Source of the DNA: Bradyrhizobium sp. in8p8
GTDB lineage: Bacteria > Pseudomonadota > Alphaproteobacteria > Rhizobiales > Xanthobacteraceae
Length of the DNA: 64,000 nucleotides
Direction of reading: 5' to 3'
NCBI RefSeq assembly: GCF_000426845.1
Contig: NZ_AUGD01000004.1
Coordinates: 310,001-374,000 of the forward strand
Part shown: piece by piece, positions 19,270-29,157 of the stretch
How the letters are laid out: the number at the start of each line of letters is the position of its first letter
Numbering within the stretch: the stretch's first letter is position 1
Translations under genes and position numbers: made by a program
Notes under the pieces: generated by a model
What the model saw: only the letters and a program-made list of their open reading frames with translations
The model's database searches: none
What the model was told of the DNA's origin: nothing

Positions 19270-20253
19270 ATGGCGGTCTACACCGACGTCGCCGCCGACG
19301 AGCTTGCGGATTTCCTGAAACAGTACGATCTCGGCGAATTGCTCTCCTACAAGGGCATCGCCGAGGGCGTCGAGAATTCCAACTTCCTGCTGCACACCGG
19401 CAAGGGATCATTCATCCTCACGCTCTACGAGAAGCGCGTGGCGAAGAACGATCTGCCGTTCTTCCTGGCGCTGATGACGCATCTTGCCGAGCACGGCGTC
19501 AATTGCCCGCTGCCCGTGAAGGGACGCGACGGCGAGGCGCTGCGCGAGCTCGCAGGCCGGCCCGCCGCGATCATCACCTTTCTCGAAGGCGTCTGGCCGC
19601 GCAAGCCGAATGCGGCGCATTGCGCCGGCGTCGGCGAGGGGCTGGCAAGGATGCATCTGGCCGGCGCCAGTTTTGCAATCCGGCGCGCCAATGCGCTCTC
19701 GGTTTCCGGCTGGCGGCCGCTGTTCGATGCGGCTTCGAACCGCGCCGACGAGGTGCAGCCGGGCCTGCGCGACTTTCTTGCCGCCGAGCTCGATCATCTC
19801 TCGAGCGGGATCTGGCCCACCGATCTGCCGGAAGGCGTCATCCACGCAGATCTCTTCAACGACAATGTCTTCTTTCTCGGCGACAAGCTCTCGGGGATCA
19901 TCGACTTCACCTTCGCCTGCAACGACATGCTGGCTTATGACGTCGCCATCTGCCTCAACGCCTGGTGCTTCGAGCCGGATCATTCCTTCAACGTCACCAA
20001 GGCGCGCGCCTTCCTCAACGCCTATGGCCGCGTGCGAAAGCTCACCTCGGCGGAAGAGGCGGCGCTGCCGCTGCTGGCGCGCGGCGCCGCGATCCGTTTC
20101 CTGCTGACGCGGCTGGTCGACTGGCTCAACGTGCCGCCGGGCGCGCTGGTCAAGCCAAAGGATCCTCTGGAATATGTCCGCAAATTGCGCTTCCACCAGA
20201 GCGTGGCGAGCGCACGCGACTATGGGCTGATGCCATCGGGGCTGCTGGCGTGA
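19270..20253 (+). CDS. thrB: Homoserine kinase (ThrB, APH-fold type)
   Basis: The 327-residue protein begins six bases after ispH. It has the aminoglycoside-phosphotransferase-like kinase fold used for homoserine in alphaproteobacteria: [22 protein letters not shown], and the catalytic [11 protein letters not shown] (Asp as base, Asn as Mg ligand) with the IIDFTFAC metal-binding Asp. It phosphorylates homoserine in threonine synthesis. The stop overlaps the GTG start of rnhA. Confidence 0.95.
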   Translation: MAVYTDVAADELADFLKQYDLGELLSYKGIAEGVENSNFLLHTGKGSFILTLYEKRVAKNDLPFFLALMTHLAEHGVNCPLPVKGRDGEALRELAGRPAAIITFLEGVWPRKPNAAHCAGVGEGLARMHLAGASFAIRRANALSVSGWRPLFDAASNRADEVQPGLRDFLAAELDHLSSGIWPTDLPEGVIHADLFNDNVFFLGDKLSGIIDFTFACNDMLAYDVAICLNAWCFEPDHSFNVTKARAFLNAYGRVRKLTSAEEAALPLLARGAAIRFLLTRLVDWLNVPPGALVKPKDPLEYVRKLRFHQSVASARDYGLMPSGLLA

Positions 20254-20714
20254 GCGAGCGTCCCAATGTCACGATCTATACCGATGGCGCCTGCTCGGGA
20301 AATCCCGGCCCGGGCGGCTGGGGCGCGATCCTGAAGTTCGGCGACAAGGAAAAGGAGCTGAACGGCGGCGAGCGGCATACCACCAACAACCAGATGGAAC
20401 TGATGGCGGCGATCTCCGCGCTCGAAGCGCTGAAGAAGCCGTGCACGGTCGATCTCTACACCGACAGCCAGTATGTCCGACAAGGCATCACGGGCTGGAT
20501 CTTCGGCTGGAAGCGCAACGGCTGGCGCACCGCCGACAAGAAGCCGGTGAAGAATGTCGAGCTGTGGCAGCGCCTGGATGCCGCGCTGAAGCAGCACGAA
20601 GTCCGCTGGCACTGGGTCAAGGGCCATGCCGGCCACCCCGAGAACGAGCGGGCCGACCAGCTCGCCCGCGACGGCATAGCCATGGCGCGGTTGCAGCAGC
20701 GGGTGACGGAGTAG
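20250..20714 (+). CDS. rnhA: Ribonuclease HI
   Basis: The product has 154 residues. The GTG start at 20250 overlaps the thrB stop (GTGA). The four catalytic acids appear as [14 protein letters not shown] (Asp12), QMELMAA (Glu), YTDSQYV (Asp) and NERADQLA (Asp). The [17 protein letters not shown] basic handle is present. It degrades RNA in RNA-DNA hybrids during replication. Coupling with thrB is common in rhizobia. Confidence 0.97.
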   Translation: MSERPNVTIYTDGACSGNPGPGGWGAILKFGDKEKELNGGERHTTNNQMELMAAISALEALKKPCTVDLYTDSQYVRQGITGWIFGWKRNGWRTADKKPVKNVELWQRLDAALKQHEVRWHWVKGHAGHPENERADQLARDGIAMARLQQRVTE

Positions 20715-20716
20715 GT

Positions 20717-20755
20717 GTCATTCCGGGGCTCGCCCTGCGCGCGCCCCGGAATGAC
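20717..20755. repeat. Palindrome between rnhA and peroxiredoxin gene
   Basis: GTCATTCCGGGGC and GCCCCGGAATGAC face each other across 13 nt, directly between convergent stop codons. It is suited to end both transcripts. Related to family B palindromes. Confidence 0.75.
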
Positions 20756-20762
20756 CAGAGTC

Positions 20763-21248
20763 TTACAGCTGCCCCAGCAGCGTATCCCCGCCGGAGACCT
20801 CGACCTTGCCGGGCATCGCCTCGAGGTTCAGCTTCTTGACCACGCCGTCCTCGACCAGCATCGAATAGCGCTTGGAGCGGATACCGAGGCCGTTGGCGGA
20901 GGCGTCGAGCTCCATGCCGATCGCCTTGGTGAAGTCGGCATTGCCGTCGGCGAGGAAGACGGCCTCGTCGCGCTGGTCGGTGTCGCGCTTCCAGGCGTTC
21001 ATGACGAAGGCGTCGTTGACGGAGACGATGGCGATGGTGTCGATGCCCTTGTCCTTCATCGCATAGGCGTTGAGGAAGATGCTCGGCAGATGCATCTTGT
21101 GGCAGGTGCCGGTGTAGGCGCCGGGCACCGCGAACAGCGCCACCTTCTTGCCCTTGAAGATATCGTCGGTGGTCTTCACCTGGGGACCTTCCGCCGTCAT
21201 CACGCGGAATTTCGCCTCGGGCAGCTTGTCGCCAATCTGGATCGCCAT
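20763..21248 (-). CDS. Peroxiredoxin (Prx5/AhpE-like, glutaredoxin-type)
   Basis: The product has 161 residues; the ATG at 21248 follows GGGAGAG. The active-site segment PGAYTGTC carries the peroxidatic Cys49. Conserved flanks FKGKKVALFAVPGAYTG and VNDAFVMNAWKRD are typical of the Prx5 subfamily (PGAxTxxC), as is SKRYSMLVEDGVV. It reduces peroxides in the cytoplasm, usually with glutathione/glutaredoxin. No second resolving Cys is evident, so a one-Cys mechanism is likely. Position after ispH-thrB-rnhA is on the opposite strand. Confidence 0.93.
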   Translation of the reverse strand: MAIQIGDKLPEAKFRVMTAEGPQVKTTDDIFKGKKVALFAVPGAYTGTCHKMHLPSIFLNAYAMKDKGIDTIAIVSVNDAFVMNAWKRDTDQRDEAVFLADGNADFTKAIGMELDASANGLGIRSKRYSMLVEDGVVKKLNLEAMPGKVEVSGGDTLLGQL

Positions 21249-21355
21249 CGTCACTCTCCCTGGAAATCGGTCCCGCGTTTTAGACCTTGAAGCGGGCCTG
21301 CACAATATTGCCTGCCGCGGAAGCAGCAAGGGGCGCCCCGGCGTTCACGGTCAGG

Positions 21356-21910
21356 TCAGCCGGCAAAGCCGCCTCCGTCCAGGAAAGCCTGTTCGTCCGG
21401 CAAAGTCTCGCGGCCAAGAATGCTGTTGCGGTGGGGAAAGCGGCCGAAGCGGCGGATGATATCCGCGTGGTCCCGGGCGTATTTCAGGCTCTCGGCGTCG
21501 CCGGCGCGTTCGAAGAGCGCAACGCAGTGCTCCTGGTCCGCCAGGTGCTCGGAATGCATGAAAGGCATGTAGAGGAATTCGAGCAGGGCCGGCTCGATCC
21601 TGCGATCGGCGCCCCGTTCGATGGCGCGACGGGCAACGTCGCGCGCCAGCGCATCGCTGGCAAAGGCTTGGGGCGTGCCGCGGAACATGTTGCGCGGAAA
21701 CTGATCGAGCAGAATGACGAGTGCCAGCGCCCCATCGTCGCTCGCCTCCCAGGCCGCCAGTTCCCCGGCGGCCGCCTTGTGCCAGAGCGCGAGAAAGCGG
21801 CGCCTGATTTCCGCGTCGAAAGCCTCATCGCGCGCGTACCAACGCTCGCGGCCGGCCTCGCGCCAGAACGCGAGAATGCCGGCCGGGCCAACGTCGTCCG
21901 GGTCGGTCAT
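21356..21910 (-). CDS. DUF924 family protein
   Basis: The product has 184 residues. It contains the family's signature stretches ILAFWREAGRERWYARDEAFD, LILLDQFPRNMFRGTPQAF and EFLYMPFMHSEHLADQ, with RFGRFPHRNSILGR. DUF924 is a widespread all-helical protein of unknown function, related in fold to TPR-like proteins. It lies 16 nt after fadD in the same direction and may be co-transcribed with it. Confidence 0.88.
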   Translation of the reverse strand: MTDPDDVGPAGILAFWREAGRERWYARDEAFDAEIRRRFLALWHKAAAGELAAWEASDDGALALVILLDQFPRNMFRGTPQAFASDALARDVARRAIERGADRRIEPALLEFLYMPFMHSEHLADQEHCVALFERAGDAESLKYARDHADIIRRFGRFPHRNSILGRETLPDEQAFLDGGGFAG

Positions 21911-21926
21911 GGACCGGAGGGCAGAC

Positions 21927-23612
21927 TTACGCCGCCTCCGCCTTCTTCTCGTCGCGGAGCTGCCGGCGCAGGATCTTGCCGACGTTGGTTTTCGGCAGGT
22001 CGTTGCGGAATTCGATGTGCTTGGGCACCTTGTAGCCGGTGAGCTGCTCGTGACAGAACTTGATCACCGCCTCGGCAGTGAGGTTCGGGTCCTTCTTCAC
22101 CACGAAGGCCTTCACCGCCTCACCCGACTTGGAATCAGGGATGCCGATGACGGCGCATTCGAGCACGCCCGGATGGCTCGCGATCACTTCCTCGATCTCG
22201 TTCGGATAGACGTTGAAGCCGGAGACCAGGATCATGTCCTTCTTGCGGTCCACGATCTTGGTGTAGCCCCGCTCGTCCATGATGCCGATGTCGCCGGTGC
22301 GGAAATAGCCGTCCGCCGTCATGACCTTGGCGGTCTCGTCGGGCCTGTTCCAGTAGCCCGACATCACCTGCGGACCCTTGGCGCAGATCTCGCCGGGCTG
22401 ACCGAGCGGGACTTCGTTGCCATCATCGTCGCGGATCGAGATCCAGGTCGAGGGCACGGGAATGCCGATCGATCCCGAAAACTCGGTCGCGGTCGCGGGA
22501 TTGCAGGTCAGGGTCGGCGAGGTCTCCGACAGGCCGTAGCCTTCGGCGATGAAGCAACCGGTGATCGCCTTCCACTGGTCAGCGACGGGGCGCTGCACCG
22601 CCATGCCGCCGCCGTTGGAGATCTTGAGCTTGGTGAAATCGAGCTTCTTGAAATCGGGGTGCTGCATCAGCCCGTTGTAGAGCGTGTTCACGGCCGGGAA
22701 GCTGTTGACCTGGTATTTCGCCAGCTCCTTGATGAATCCGGGAATGTCGCGCGGGTTGGGGATCAGGAGATTGCAGCCGCCGGCGCGTACCGCGAGCAGG
22801 TAGCAGGCCGTGAGCGCGAAGATGTGATAGAGCGGCAGCGCGCACACGACCATGAGCTGATCGACATGCGGCGGCGCCGCGAGCGCCGGCTGGAGCCAGG
22901 CGTCGTTCTGCAAGACGTTGGCGACGATGTTGCGGTGGAGCAGGGTGGCGCCCTTGGAGAGGCCGGTGGTGCCGCCGGTATATTGCAGGAAGGCGACGTC
23001 GCCCGGCGACAGCTTCGGCTTGTTGAAGGTCATGCCGCGGCCGGCCGAGACCGCGTCATTGAAGGACACGGAGCCAGGCAGCGACCAAGCCGGTACCATC
23101 TTCTTGATGCGGCGGACGACGAGGTTGACGATCACGCCCTTGAAGCCGAGCAGGTCGCCCATGCTGGCGACGATGACGTGCTTGACCTGCGTCTTCGCGA
23201 TCACCTGCTCGACCGTGTGCGCGAAGTTCTCCAGCACGATAATGGCTTCGGCGCCCGAATCCTTGAGCTGGTGCTCGAGCTCGCGCGGGGTGTAAAGCGG
23301 GTTGACGTTCACGACAGCATATCCGGCGCGCAGCACGGCAGCGGTCGCGACCGGGTATTGCAGGACGTTCGGCATCATGATCGCGACGCGGGCGCCGCGC
23401 TGGAGTCCACGGCCCTGCAGGTAGGCAGCGAGCGCAACCGACATCTGGTCGAGGTCGCGATAGCTGATCGACTTGTCCATGCAGATGAATGCCTTGCGGT
23501 CGGCGAACTTGGTGAAGCTCTCCTCCAGCAGGTCGACCAGCGATGCATATTGGGTCGGCTCGATATCGGCAGGCACGCCGGGCGGATATTGTTTGAGCCA
23601 GATGCGCTCCAT
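21927..23612 (-). CDS. fadD: Long-chain fatty-acid-CoA ligase
   Basis: The product has 561 residues, the usual FadD length. The P-loop is YTGGTTGLSKGATLLH (211-226). Further motifs are GYGLSETSPTL, YFRTGDIGIMDERGY and DRKKDMILVSGFNVYPNEIE, then KTNVGKILRRQLRD near the end, with the adenylating Lys in GKILRR. It activates long-chain fatty acids to CoA esters at the inner membrane for beta-oxidation. The opening residues (MERIWLKQYPPGVPADIE) are characteristic of bacterial FadD. Confidence 0.95.
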   Translation of the reverse strand: MERIWLKQYPPGVPADIEPTQYASLVDLLEESFTKFADRKAFICMDKSISYRDLDQMSVALAAYLQGRGLQRGARVAIMMPNVLQYPVATAAVLRAGYAVVNVNPLYTPRELEHQLKDSGAEAIIVLENFAHTVEQVIAKTQVKHVIVASMGDLLGFKGVIVNLVVRRIKKMVPAWSLPGSVSFNDAVSAGRGMTFNKPKLSPGDVAFLQYTGGTTGLSKGATLLHRNIVANVLQNDAWLQPALAAPPHVDQLMVVCALPLYHIFALTACYLLAVRAGGCNLLIPNPRDIPGFIKELAKYQVNSFPAVNTLYNGLMQHPDFKKLDFTKLKISNGGGMAVQRPVADQWKAITGCFIAEGYGLSETSPTLTCNPATATEFSGSIGIPVPSTWISIRDDDGNEVPLGQPGEICAKGPQVMSGYWNRPDETAKVMTADGYFRTGDIGIMDERGYTKIVDRKKDMILVSGFNVYPNEIEEVIASHPGVLECAVIGIPDSKSGEAVKAFVVKKDPNLTAEAVIKFCHEQLTGYKVPKHIEFRNDLPKTNVGKILRRQLRDEKKAEAA

Positions 23613-23803
23613 GGAAGACTCCCCTCATTGACCAGAGCCCGTTGTGTCTCGGGCTTGCCTCATTGCCGCCAGTATCCAGCCTGCCGGAACGGGTGGCAAG
23701 CCGTTGTGGCTTAGGGCAAAGGTCGGGGCGTCGCTACTGGAATCGTCACAAACCGTAGCTGCGCGGGTGCGAGGCAGCCTGCGGTTTTTATTTCTGGGCG
23801 GCG

Positions 23804-25333
23804 TTAACTGTTGTTGGCCGGCTTGGCGGCAGCGGCGGGCTTCGTCGCGGCCTTGGGCTTGGCAGGCTTCGCCGCCTGATCGCTCGCCGCAGGCTTCTCG
23901 GCGGGCTTCGCCGCCGCATCCTGCTTGGTTGCGGCATGCTTGGGCGCTGCCGGCTTGGCTGCGGCCTTGGTGTCACCCTTGGTGTCACCCTTGGCGCCGC
24001 TCTTCGCTTCGGACTTGGCTTCAGATCTGGCTTCGGGCTTGAGCTTGGTATCCGGCTTCGTCGCCGCCGTCTTGGTGTCCTTGCCGGCGTCCTTGCCTCC
24101 GTCCTTGCCTCCATCCTTGGGCTTGTTGGCGACGCGCGACTTCTTGCCGCGTGGTTTCGACGCTGCCTGCTTGTCGGCGTCGGCCGCGACTGCGGCGATC
24201 AGCGCCGTGCCGGTGCGGGTCGGGCCCGTATAGACCAGCACGGGCTCGGTTGGCGTCGGGGCCGAGGCCATCAGCTCGGAGGCTCTCATCAGCGGCGGCT
24301 GCAGACCTGCCGTGAAGAACGTGACCTGGGCCTCGCCGCCGGTGGCCGAGGCCGATCCGGGCGCTCCGCCATTGGCGGCAATCAGTGCACCGTCGTCGTC
24401 GCTGGCCGGCCGCTTGCGGTGCGGACCGCACATCTCGTCGCGCAGGTTCGGTGGCGTGGCGTCGACGGGCACGAGATTGTCGACGGTGCCGAGCGAGGGC
24501 CTCAGCCAGGTGAGATTGTCCTGAGTGAAGCCGCGCTCCAGCAGCTGCGCAGCCTTCACGGCGCGCGCGGTGCCGGAACTGGCGCCGAGCACCACCGCGA
24601 TCAGCCGGCGCCCGTTGCGCGTCGCTGATGCCACGAGATTATATCCGGAGGCGCAGATGAACCCGGTCTTGAAACCGTCGGCGCCGGGATAGCGGCCGAT
24701 CAGCTTGTTGAAATTGCCGGTGACGCGCTTGCCGAAGCGGATTGCCGGGATGTGCACGAAGTATTCGTATTCCGGAAGATCCCGCAGGAACGCGCGCGCC
24801 AGAATGCCGAGATCGCGCGCCGACGTGATCTGGCCGTCGGCGGGCAGGCCGTTCGGATTGACGTAGCTCGTCTGCGTCATGCCGAGCTTCCGGGCGGTGT
24901 CGTTCATGATCGCGGAGAAGCCGTCGACCGAGCCGCCGACGCCTTCGGCGAGGACCACGGCCATGTCGTTCGCAGACTTGACCATCATCATCTTCAGCGC
25001 GTTGTCGACCGTGACCTGCGTTCCCGGCGGGAAGCCCATCTTCGAGGGCGATTGCGAGGCTGCAACCGGCGACACCGTGAGCAGCGAGTCCAGCGTGAGC
25101 CTGCCGTCCTTGACCGCCCTCAAGGTCACGTAGGCGGTCATGATCTTGGTGACGGAAGCGGGGTACCAGGGAATGGTCGCGTTGTCCGCTTGCAACACCT
25201 TGCCGCTGTCTGCCTCGATCAGCAGCAGCGCTTCGGCACTTGCCGCGCGCGGCGCGAGCAATGCGGTACATGCGATGCCCGCGGCGAACAGGTTGAACAG
25301 CGATCTGCGAAGCAGCGGGCGAAGGGCGTGCAC
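23804..25333 (-). CDS. D-alanyl-D-alanine carboxypeptidase with Lys/Ala-rich tail
   Basis: The product has 509 residues, about 120 longer than a typical PBP5/6-type enzyme. A signal peptide ends near ASAEA. The serine-peptidase S11 motifs are Ser60-Val-Thr-Lys63, Ser120-Ala-Asn122 and Lys222-Thr-Gly224. It trims D-Ala from peptidoglycan stem peptides in the periplasm. After about residue 385 there is no normal membrane anchor. Instead about 125 residues of Lys, Ala, Asp and Pro (SKPRGKKSRVANKPKDGG, then KSEAKSGAKGDTKGDTK) form a basic low-complexity tail, possibly for wall or surface contact. The tail DNA contains small tandem repeats and may vary between strains. Confidence 0.93.
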   Translation of the reverse strand: MHALRPLLRRSLFNLFAAGIACTALLAPRAASAEALLLIEADSGKVLQADNATIPWYPASVTKIMTAYVTLRAVKDGRLTLDSLLTVSPVAASQSPSKMGFPPGTQVTVDNALKMMMVKSANDMAVVLAEGVGGSVDGFSAIMNDTARKLGMTQTSYVNPNGLPADGQITSARDLGILARAFLRDLPEYEYFVHIPAIRFGKRVTGNFNKLIGRYPGADGFKTGFICASGYNLVASATRNGRRLIAVVLGASSGTARAVKAAQLLERGFTQDNLTWLRPSLGTVDNLVPVDATPPNLRDEMCGPHRKRPASDDDGALIAANGGAPGSASATGGEAQVTFFTAGLQPPLMRASELMASAPTPTEPVLVYTGPTRTGTALIAAVAADADKQAASKPRGKKSRVANKPKDGGKDGGKDAGKDTKTAATKPDTKLKPEARSEAKSEAKSGAKGDTKGDTKAAAKPAAPKHAATKQDAAAKPAEKPAASDQAAKPAKPKAATKPAAAAKPANNS

Positions 25334-25521
25334 TATCCGATTTCCGGTCCTTGGAGATCCGCCCGGGGGGCGGGTCTCGTGATCTGATGTTCGGTTTTGA
25401 GATCCAGCGCCGCCGCTTGCGGCGTCGCAAACCTATACCGCCTGATGCGTCGAGAATAGGGGGATTGGTGCGGTATTCCGCGATGAAATAGGCCGAATTT
25501 CGACGATGCTGTGAGGGCTTG

Positions 25522-27318
25522 CTAGGGTGATTCGGAAGCCGTCGCAGCAGTCTCGGCCGCCGTCACGCCGGCCCGTGTGCTCTCCTGCACCATGAACTGG
25601 GCCCTGGCGAGCGCGGCGAAATGGCCGCCTTTGGCCACGAGTTCATCGAAAGTTCCATTTTCGATCACGCGTCCGTTCTCGAACACCAGAATGCGGGTCG
25701 CATTGCGGATGGTCGAAAGACGGTGGGCGATCACGAAGGTGGTGCGGCCCTTCATCACTTCGTCGAGAGCGGCATTCACCTTGGTTTCGGTGACGGCGTC
25801 GAGCGCGCTGGTGGCTTCATCCAGGATCAGGATCGGCGGATCCTTCAGCAGCGCCCGGGCGATGGACAGGCGCTGGCGCTCGCCACCGGAAAGCATACGG
25901 CCGCGCTCGCCGGCATTGGTCTCGAAGCCGCCGCTGCGCTCGATGAATTCGAGCGCCTGGGCGCGCTCCGCCGCCTTGCGCATCTCGGCCTCGGTCGCGT
26001 CCGGCTTGCCGACGCGCAGATTCTCCGCGATCGAGCGGTTGAACAGCAACGCTTCCTGGAACACGACGCCGATGTTTCGCCGCAGCGAGGTCAGCGTGAC
26101 GCCGCGCACATCCATGCCGTCGACCTTGATGACGCCGGACTGAGGGTCGAAGGCGCGATGCAACAGCGCAATGGCGGTCGACTTGCCGGCGCCGGTCGGA
26201 CCGACCAGCGCAATGGTCTGGCCGGGCAGCGCGGTGAAAGTGAGGTCCTCGATCGCCGGCCGCTTGCCGTCGTAGGAGAACGTGACGTCGTTGAACTCGA
26301 CGAGGCCCGACAGCCTGCCGGCGTCGATTGCATCCGGCCGGTCGTGCACCGCGGGCACCGCGTCGAGCACATTGAAGAATTCGCGCAGGCGCGGAGCTTC
26401 CATGAACACGCTGTTGATGAAGCTGACGACCTGCTCGAGCTTCTGGATCAGCATCGTCGCGAAGCTCACGAACATCACGATCTCGCCGACCGACGTCAAT
26501 CCCCGGTCGTGCAGCGCGATGCCGAACGTGAAGATCGCGAGCACCGTGATGGTGGTGGAGGCGCGCGTGATCACCGTGACCAGCGCCCACCACGACAGCA
26601 CCGGCATCTGCGCGGCCAGCAGCTCGTCGGCGACGGAACGCAGCCCCTTCACCTCGGACTCGACGCGCACGAAACTCTGCACCAGCGCGACGTTGCCGAG
26701 TGCGTCCGAGGCGCGCGCGGAGAGCTCGCTGTAGCGTTCCTCGACCTCCATCTGCATGCCGAAGGTCTTGCGCACCACGAAAGTGGTGAGCGCAGTGAAG
26801 ACGATGCAGAGCACGAACAGCAGAATCGCGAGCCGCCAGTTCAGGTAGAGCGACAGCGGCAGCAGGACCACGACCGAGAGGATTGCGGCAAAGTGCTCGC
26901 GGAAGAACCCGAGCCAGAGCCGCCACAGCGCATCCGTGCCGTTGAGCATGACCTTCATCAGCCGTCCGGAATGGGTGCCGGAATGGAAGGTCAGGGGCAG
27001 TTGCAGGATGTGCTCGAAATAGTCAGTCAGCACGGCCTGGCGCTGGCGGTGCGAGAGCCGGTCGGCTTGCCAGGCAACGAGCGCGCTGCAGGCGATGGTG
27101 AAGAGTCCGAACGCGACCCAGGCGGCCAGGAAGGGCCAGGCCGAGTTGGAGCCCGCCACGGTCTTGCCCGAGAGCACGTCGACGATCCGGCCGAACAGCA
27201 CCGGCTCGGCGAATTGCGACCCTGCGAGCAGGAGATTGGCGACCGCGAGCAGCCAGCCCAGCCGTGCCTCGCTGCCGAGCAATTCGAGAACGCGGGTGTA
27301 GAGACGGAGGATGGACAT
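25522..27318 (-). CDS. ndvA: NdvA-type glucan exporter, ABC permease/ATPase fusion
   Basis: From the ATG at 27318 the product has 598 residues (a GTG at 27351 is an alternative). Six membrane helices come first, including [16 protein letters not shown] and [18 protein letters not shown]. The ATPase half has Walker A GPTGAGKS, signature [16 protein letters not shown], Walker [13 protein letters not shown] and the switch His in VIAHRLST. The [14 protein letters not shown] stretch and [10 protein letters not shown] match the cyclic beta-1,2-glucan exporters NdvA/ChvA of rhizobia. If correct, it exports glucan to the periplasm, which affects osmotic adaptation and symbiosis. Bradyrhizobium makes beta-1,3/1,6 glucans, so the exact substrate is uncertain. 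Confidence 0.85.
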   Translation of the reverse strand: MSILRLYTRVLELLGSEARLGWLLAVANLLLAGSQFAEPVLFGRIVDVLSGKTVAGSNSAWPFLAAWVAFGLFTIACSALVAWQADRLSHRQRQAVLTDYFEHILQLPLTFHSGTHSGRLMKVMLNGTDALWRLWLGFFREHFAAILSVVVLLPLSLYLNWRLAILLFVLCIVFTALTTFVVRKTFGMQMEVEERYSELSARASDALGNVALVQSFVRVESEVKGLRSVADELLAAQMPVLSWWALVTVITRASTTITVLAIFTFGIALHDRGLTSVGEIVMFVSFATMLIQKLEQVVSFINSVFMEAPRLREFFNVLDAVPAVHDRPDAIDAGRLSGLVEFNDVTFSYDGKRPAIEDLTFTALPGQTIALVGPTGAGKSTAIALLHRAFDPQSGVIKVDGMDVRGVTLTSLRRNIGVVFQEALLFNRSIAENLRVGKPDATEAEMRKAAERAQALEFIERSGGFETNAGERGRMLSGGERQRLSIARALLKDPPILILDEATSALDAVTETKVNAALDEVMKGRTTFVIAHRLSTIRNATRILVFENGRVIENGTFDELVAKGGHFAALARAQFMVQESTRAGVTAAETAATASESP

Positions 27319-27399
27319 TCGGGCGAGGGACTCGGCGGCGACGGGGCCCACATTCTAAGCAGGGAACGCCCCGAGATACAGCGCCAGCTTCGGTTTGGC

Positions 27400-28446
27400 T
27401 CAGTTGATCGTCCGCTCCGCCGCCGGCGGCAGGTATTGATCGTCGAAGATATCGCCCGCCGCGGGCCGCTTGCGGAACTTGAAGTCCTGCGCGATCTGAT
27501 CGATCGAGCTCTCCAGGCGCGCCGGCTCGACGCCGCCGAGGCCGTTGCGTCTGACTTCCTCGGTCAGGATGTTGTCGACGAGGACCGCGCGCAGGCGCTC
27601 CAGCTCGAGGTTGCGGTCGCCGCCGTCGATGCGGCTCGCCGCCTCCTCCGCCGCACGTTCCGGCTCCCTGACGGTGGCGCTGACGCCAGCCATCAAGGCA
27701 CGGACGAAGCCCTTCACGGCGGCCGGCTTTGCTGCGGCGAAAACGGGATTGACCGCCACGGCAAAGCCATAGGCCTCGCAGCCATAGTCCGCAAAGCGCA
27801 GCACGACGAGATCGGCTCCGGGGACGCCGCGATCGCGCAGGTTCACCGCCGAGAGATAACTCAAGCCGGCGACAGCATCGACCTGTCCCGCGGACAGGAT
27901 CGGCTCGCGCACCGCCGCACTGATCTTGTGGAATTTGACGCGCGATGCCTTGATGCCGTTCTGTTGCGCCAGCGCCGGCCATAGCCGCATTGACAGATCC
28001 CCATCGGCAACGCCCACGGTCTTGCCGTCGAGATCGGGCAGCACCTGGATGCCGCGGCTCCTGCGCGCGATGATCGCGTAAGGCGTGCGGTTGAACAGCG
28101 CGAACACCGCCTTGACCGGCGCGGCGTCTTGCTTGTCTCGAAAGCGGATCAGCTCATTGATGTCGACGAGCGCAAGCTCGCTGTCGCCCTTGGCAACGCG
28201 CGCGAGCGCTTCCTGCGATCCGCTTGCGCTGTTGAAGGACACGTTGAGACGCTCGGCGCCGAACCTGCCGTCCTTCGCCGCCAGGAAGAACGGCGCCATG
28301 CTCGCGTCCGGCGCCCGGTCGAAGGTGAAGTGGATCGCAACGGAGGGCGTGGTGGCCTCGGCCGCGCTGAGATCGCTTGCAATCAGTGCTGCAAGCGAGA
28401 TCGAAAGAGCGAGGAGGCCGTGAAGGGCGGTCTTGAGTCCTGACAT
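27400..28446 (-). CDS. NMT1/SsuA-type ABC substrate-binding protein
   Basis: The product has 348 residues. The signal peptide ends near LSAAE. The mature protein begins IHFTFDRAPDASMAPFFLAA, followed by AALDVSF-like NVSFNSASGSQEALARVAKG, the pattern of NMT1/ThiY and taurine/sulfonate binding proteins (two-lobed, hinge after DGDLSMRLWPAL). No partner permease or ATPase gene lies beside it; the next gene downstream is ndvA. It is therefore an orphan binding protein here. Substrate unknown. Confidence 0.88.
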   Translation of the reverse strand: MSGLKTALHGLLALSISLAALIASDLSAAEATTPSVAIHFTFDRAPDASMAPFFLAAKDGRFGAERLNVSFNSASGSQEALARVAKGDSELALVDINELIRFRDKQDAAPVKAVFALFNRTPYAIIARRSRGIQVLPDLDGKTVGVADGDLSMRLWPALAQQNGIKASRVKFHKISAAVREPILSAGQVDAVAGLSYLSAVNLRDRGVPGADLVVLRFADYGCEAYGFAVAVNPVFAAAKPAAVKGFVRALMAGVSATVREPERAAEEAASRIDGGDRNLELERLRAVLVDNILTEEVRRNGLGGVEPARLESSIDQIAQDFKFRKRPAAGDIFDDQYLPPAAERTIN

Positions 28447-28671
28447 CAGTTGCGCCGGTCCCGCATTGTTGTGATTTCGTGACGCTTGCAGCGCCGGCCG
28501 GCGACGACCGTGCGCGCGCCAACATGAACGGCGGATGAGCGGCGTTGCGGCATCGTTACGCAACCCCGTTCAGCTTCTGTTGGGGTCGGGGAACCCAATT
28601 TGGGTGGTGCGGGTTTGAAAGACATGAGCCTGTCTAGAGGCACCCATTCAGCCCCAAGGAGGGTCCGGAAC

Positions 28672-29034
28672 ATGTTCGACAGATTTTCGAAGCTTGCCGG
28701 CCGCAAGGCCATTCTCGCAACCGCTGCCGTGCTGGCGCTGAGCACCGTCGCCCCCACCGCGTCGTTTGCGGGCGGTCGCCATTGGCATGGCGGGGGTGGC
28801 GCTGCTCTTGCTGGCGCGGCCATTGCCGGCGCCGTCGGCACCGGCCTTGCGATCGCCGCCACTCGGAACGCCTACGCCTACGATGCTCCCTATTATGGCG
28901 GCCCGGTCTACTACGCCGACGGTCCCGTCTACTACGGCGGCGACTCCTATATTGGCCCGCGCCCGTTCCATCGTTGCGGCGGCCCCTACCAGTCTGCGCG
29001 GGGCGGCCAAGGCTACATTTCGACCTGCTACTGA
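28672..29034 (+). CDS. Small exported Gly/Tyr-rich protein, unknown function
   Basis: The product has 120 residues with an excellent ribosome site (AAGGAGGG, eight bases before ATG 28672). A signal peptide ends at TASFAG. A hydrophobic glycine-rich segment (GGGAALAGAAIAGAVG) is followed by a Gly/Tyr-rich stretch (YYGGPVYYADGPVYYGG) and two C-terminal cysteines. It is probably periplasmic or envelope-associated. Similar small proteins are frequent in Bradyrhizobium; function unknown. Confidence 0.78.
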   Translation: MFDRFSKLAGRKAILATAAVLALSTVAPTASFAGGRHWHGGGGAALAGAAIAGAVGTGLAIAATRNAYAYDAPYYGGPVYYADGPVYYGGDSYIGPRPFHRCGGPYQSARGGQGYISTCY

Positions 29035-29157
29035 GCGGCGGGCGACGGGGACCTGCCCCGAACAAGAGGCCGTCGCGCTTGCCGCGCCGGCCCGTTTTCC
29101 GCTTTTCTTGTCGTGCGTTAACACGCCCGCCATTTGTTTAGAGTAGTTTCGAGTACC

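Noticed and set aside
25621..27984. A 787-codon open frame opposite ndvA
   Set aside because: An antisense frame of a clear ABC transporter; it runs through several gene borders and has no recognisable product.
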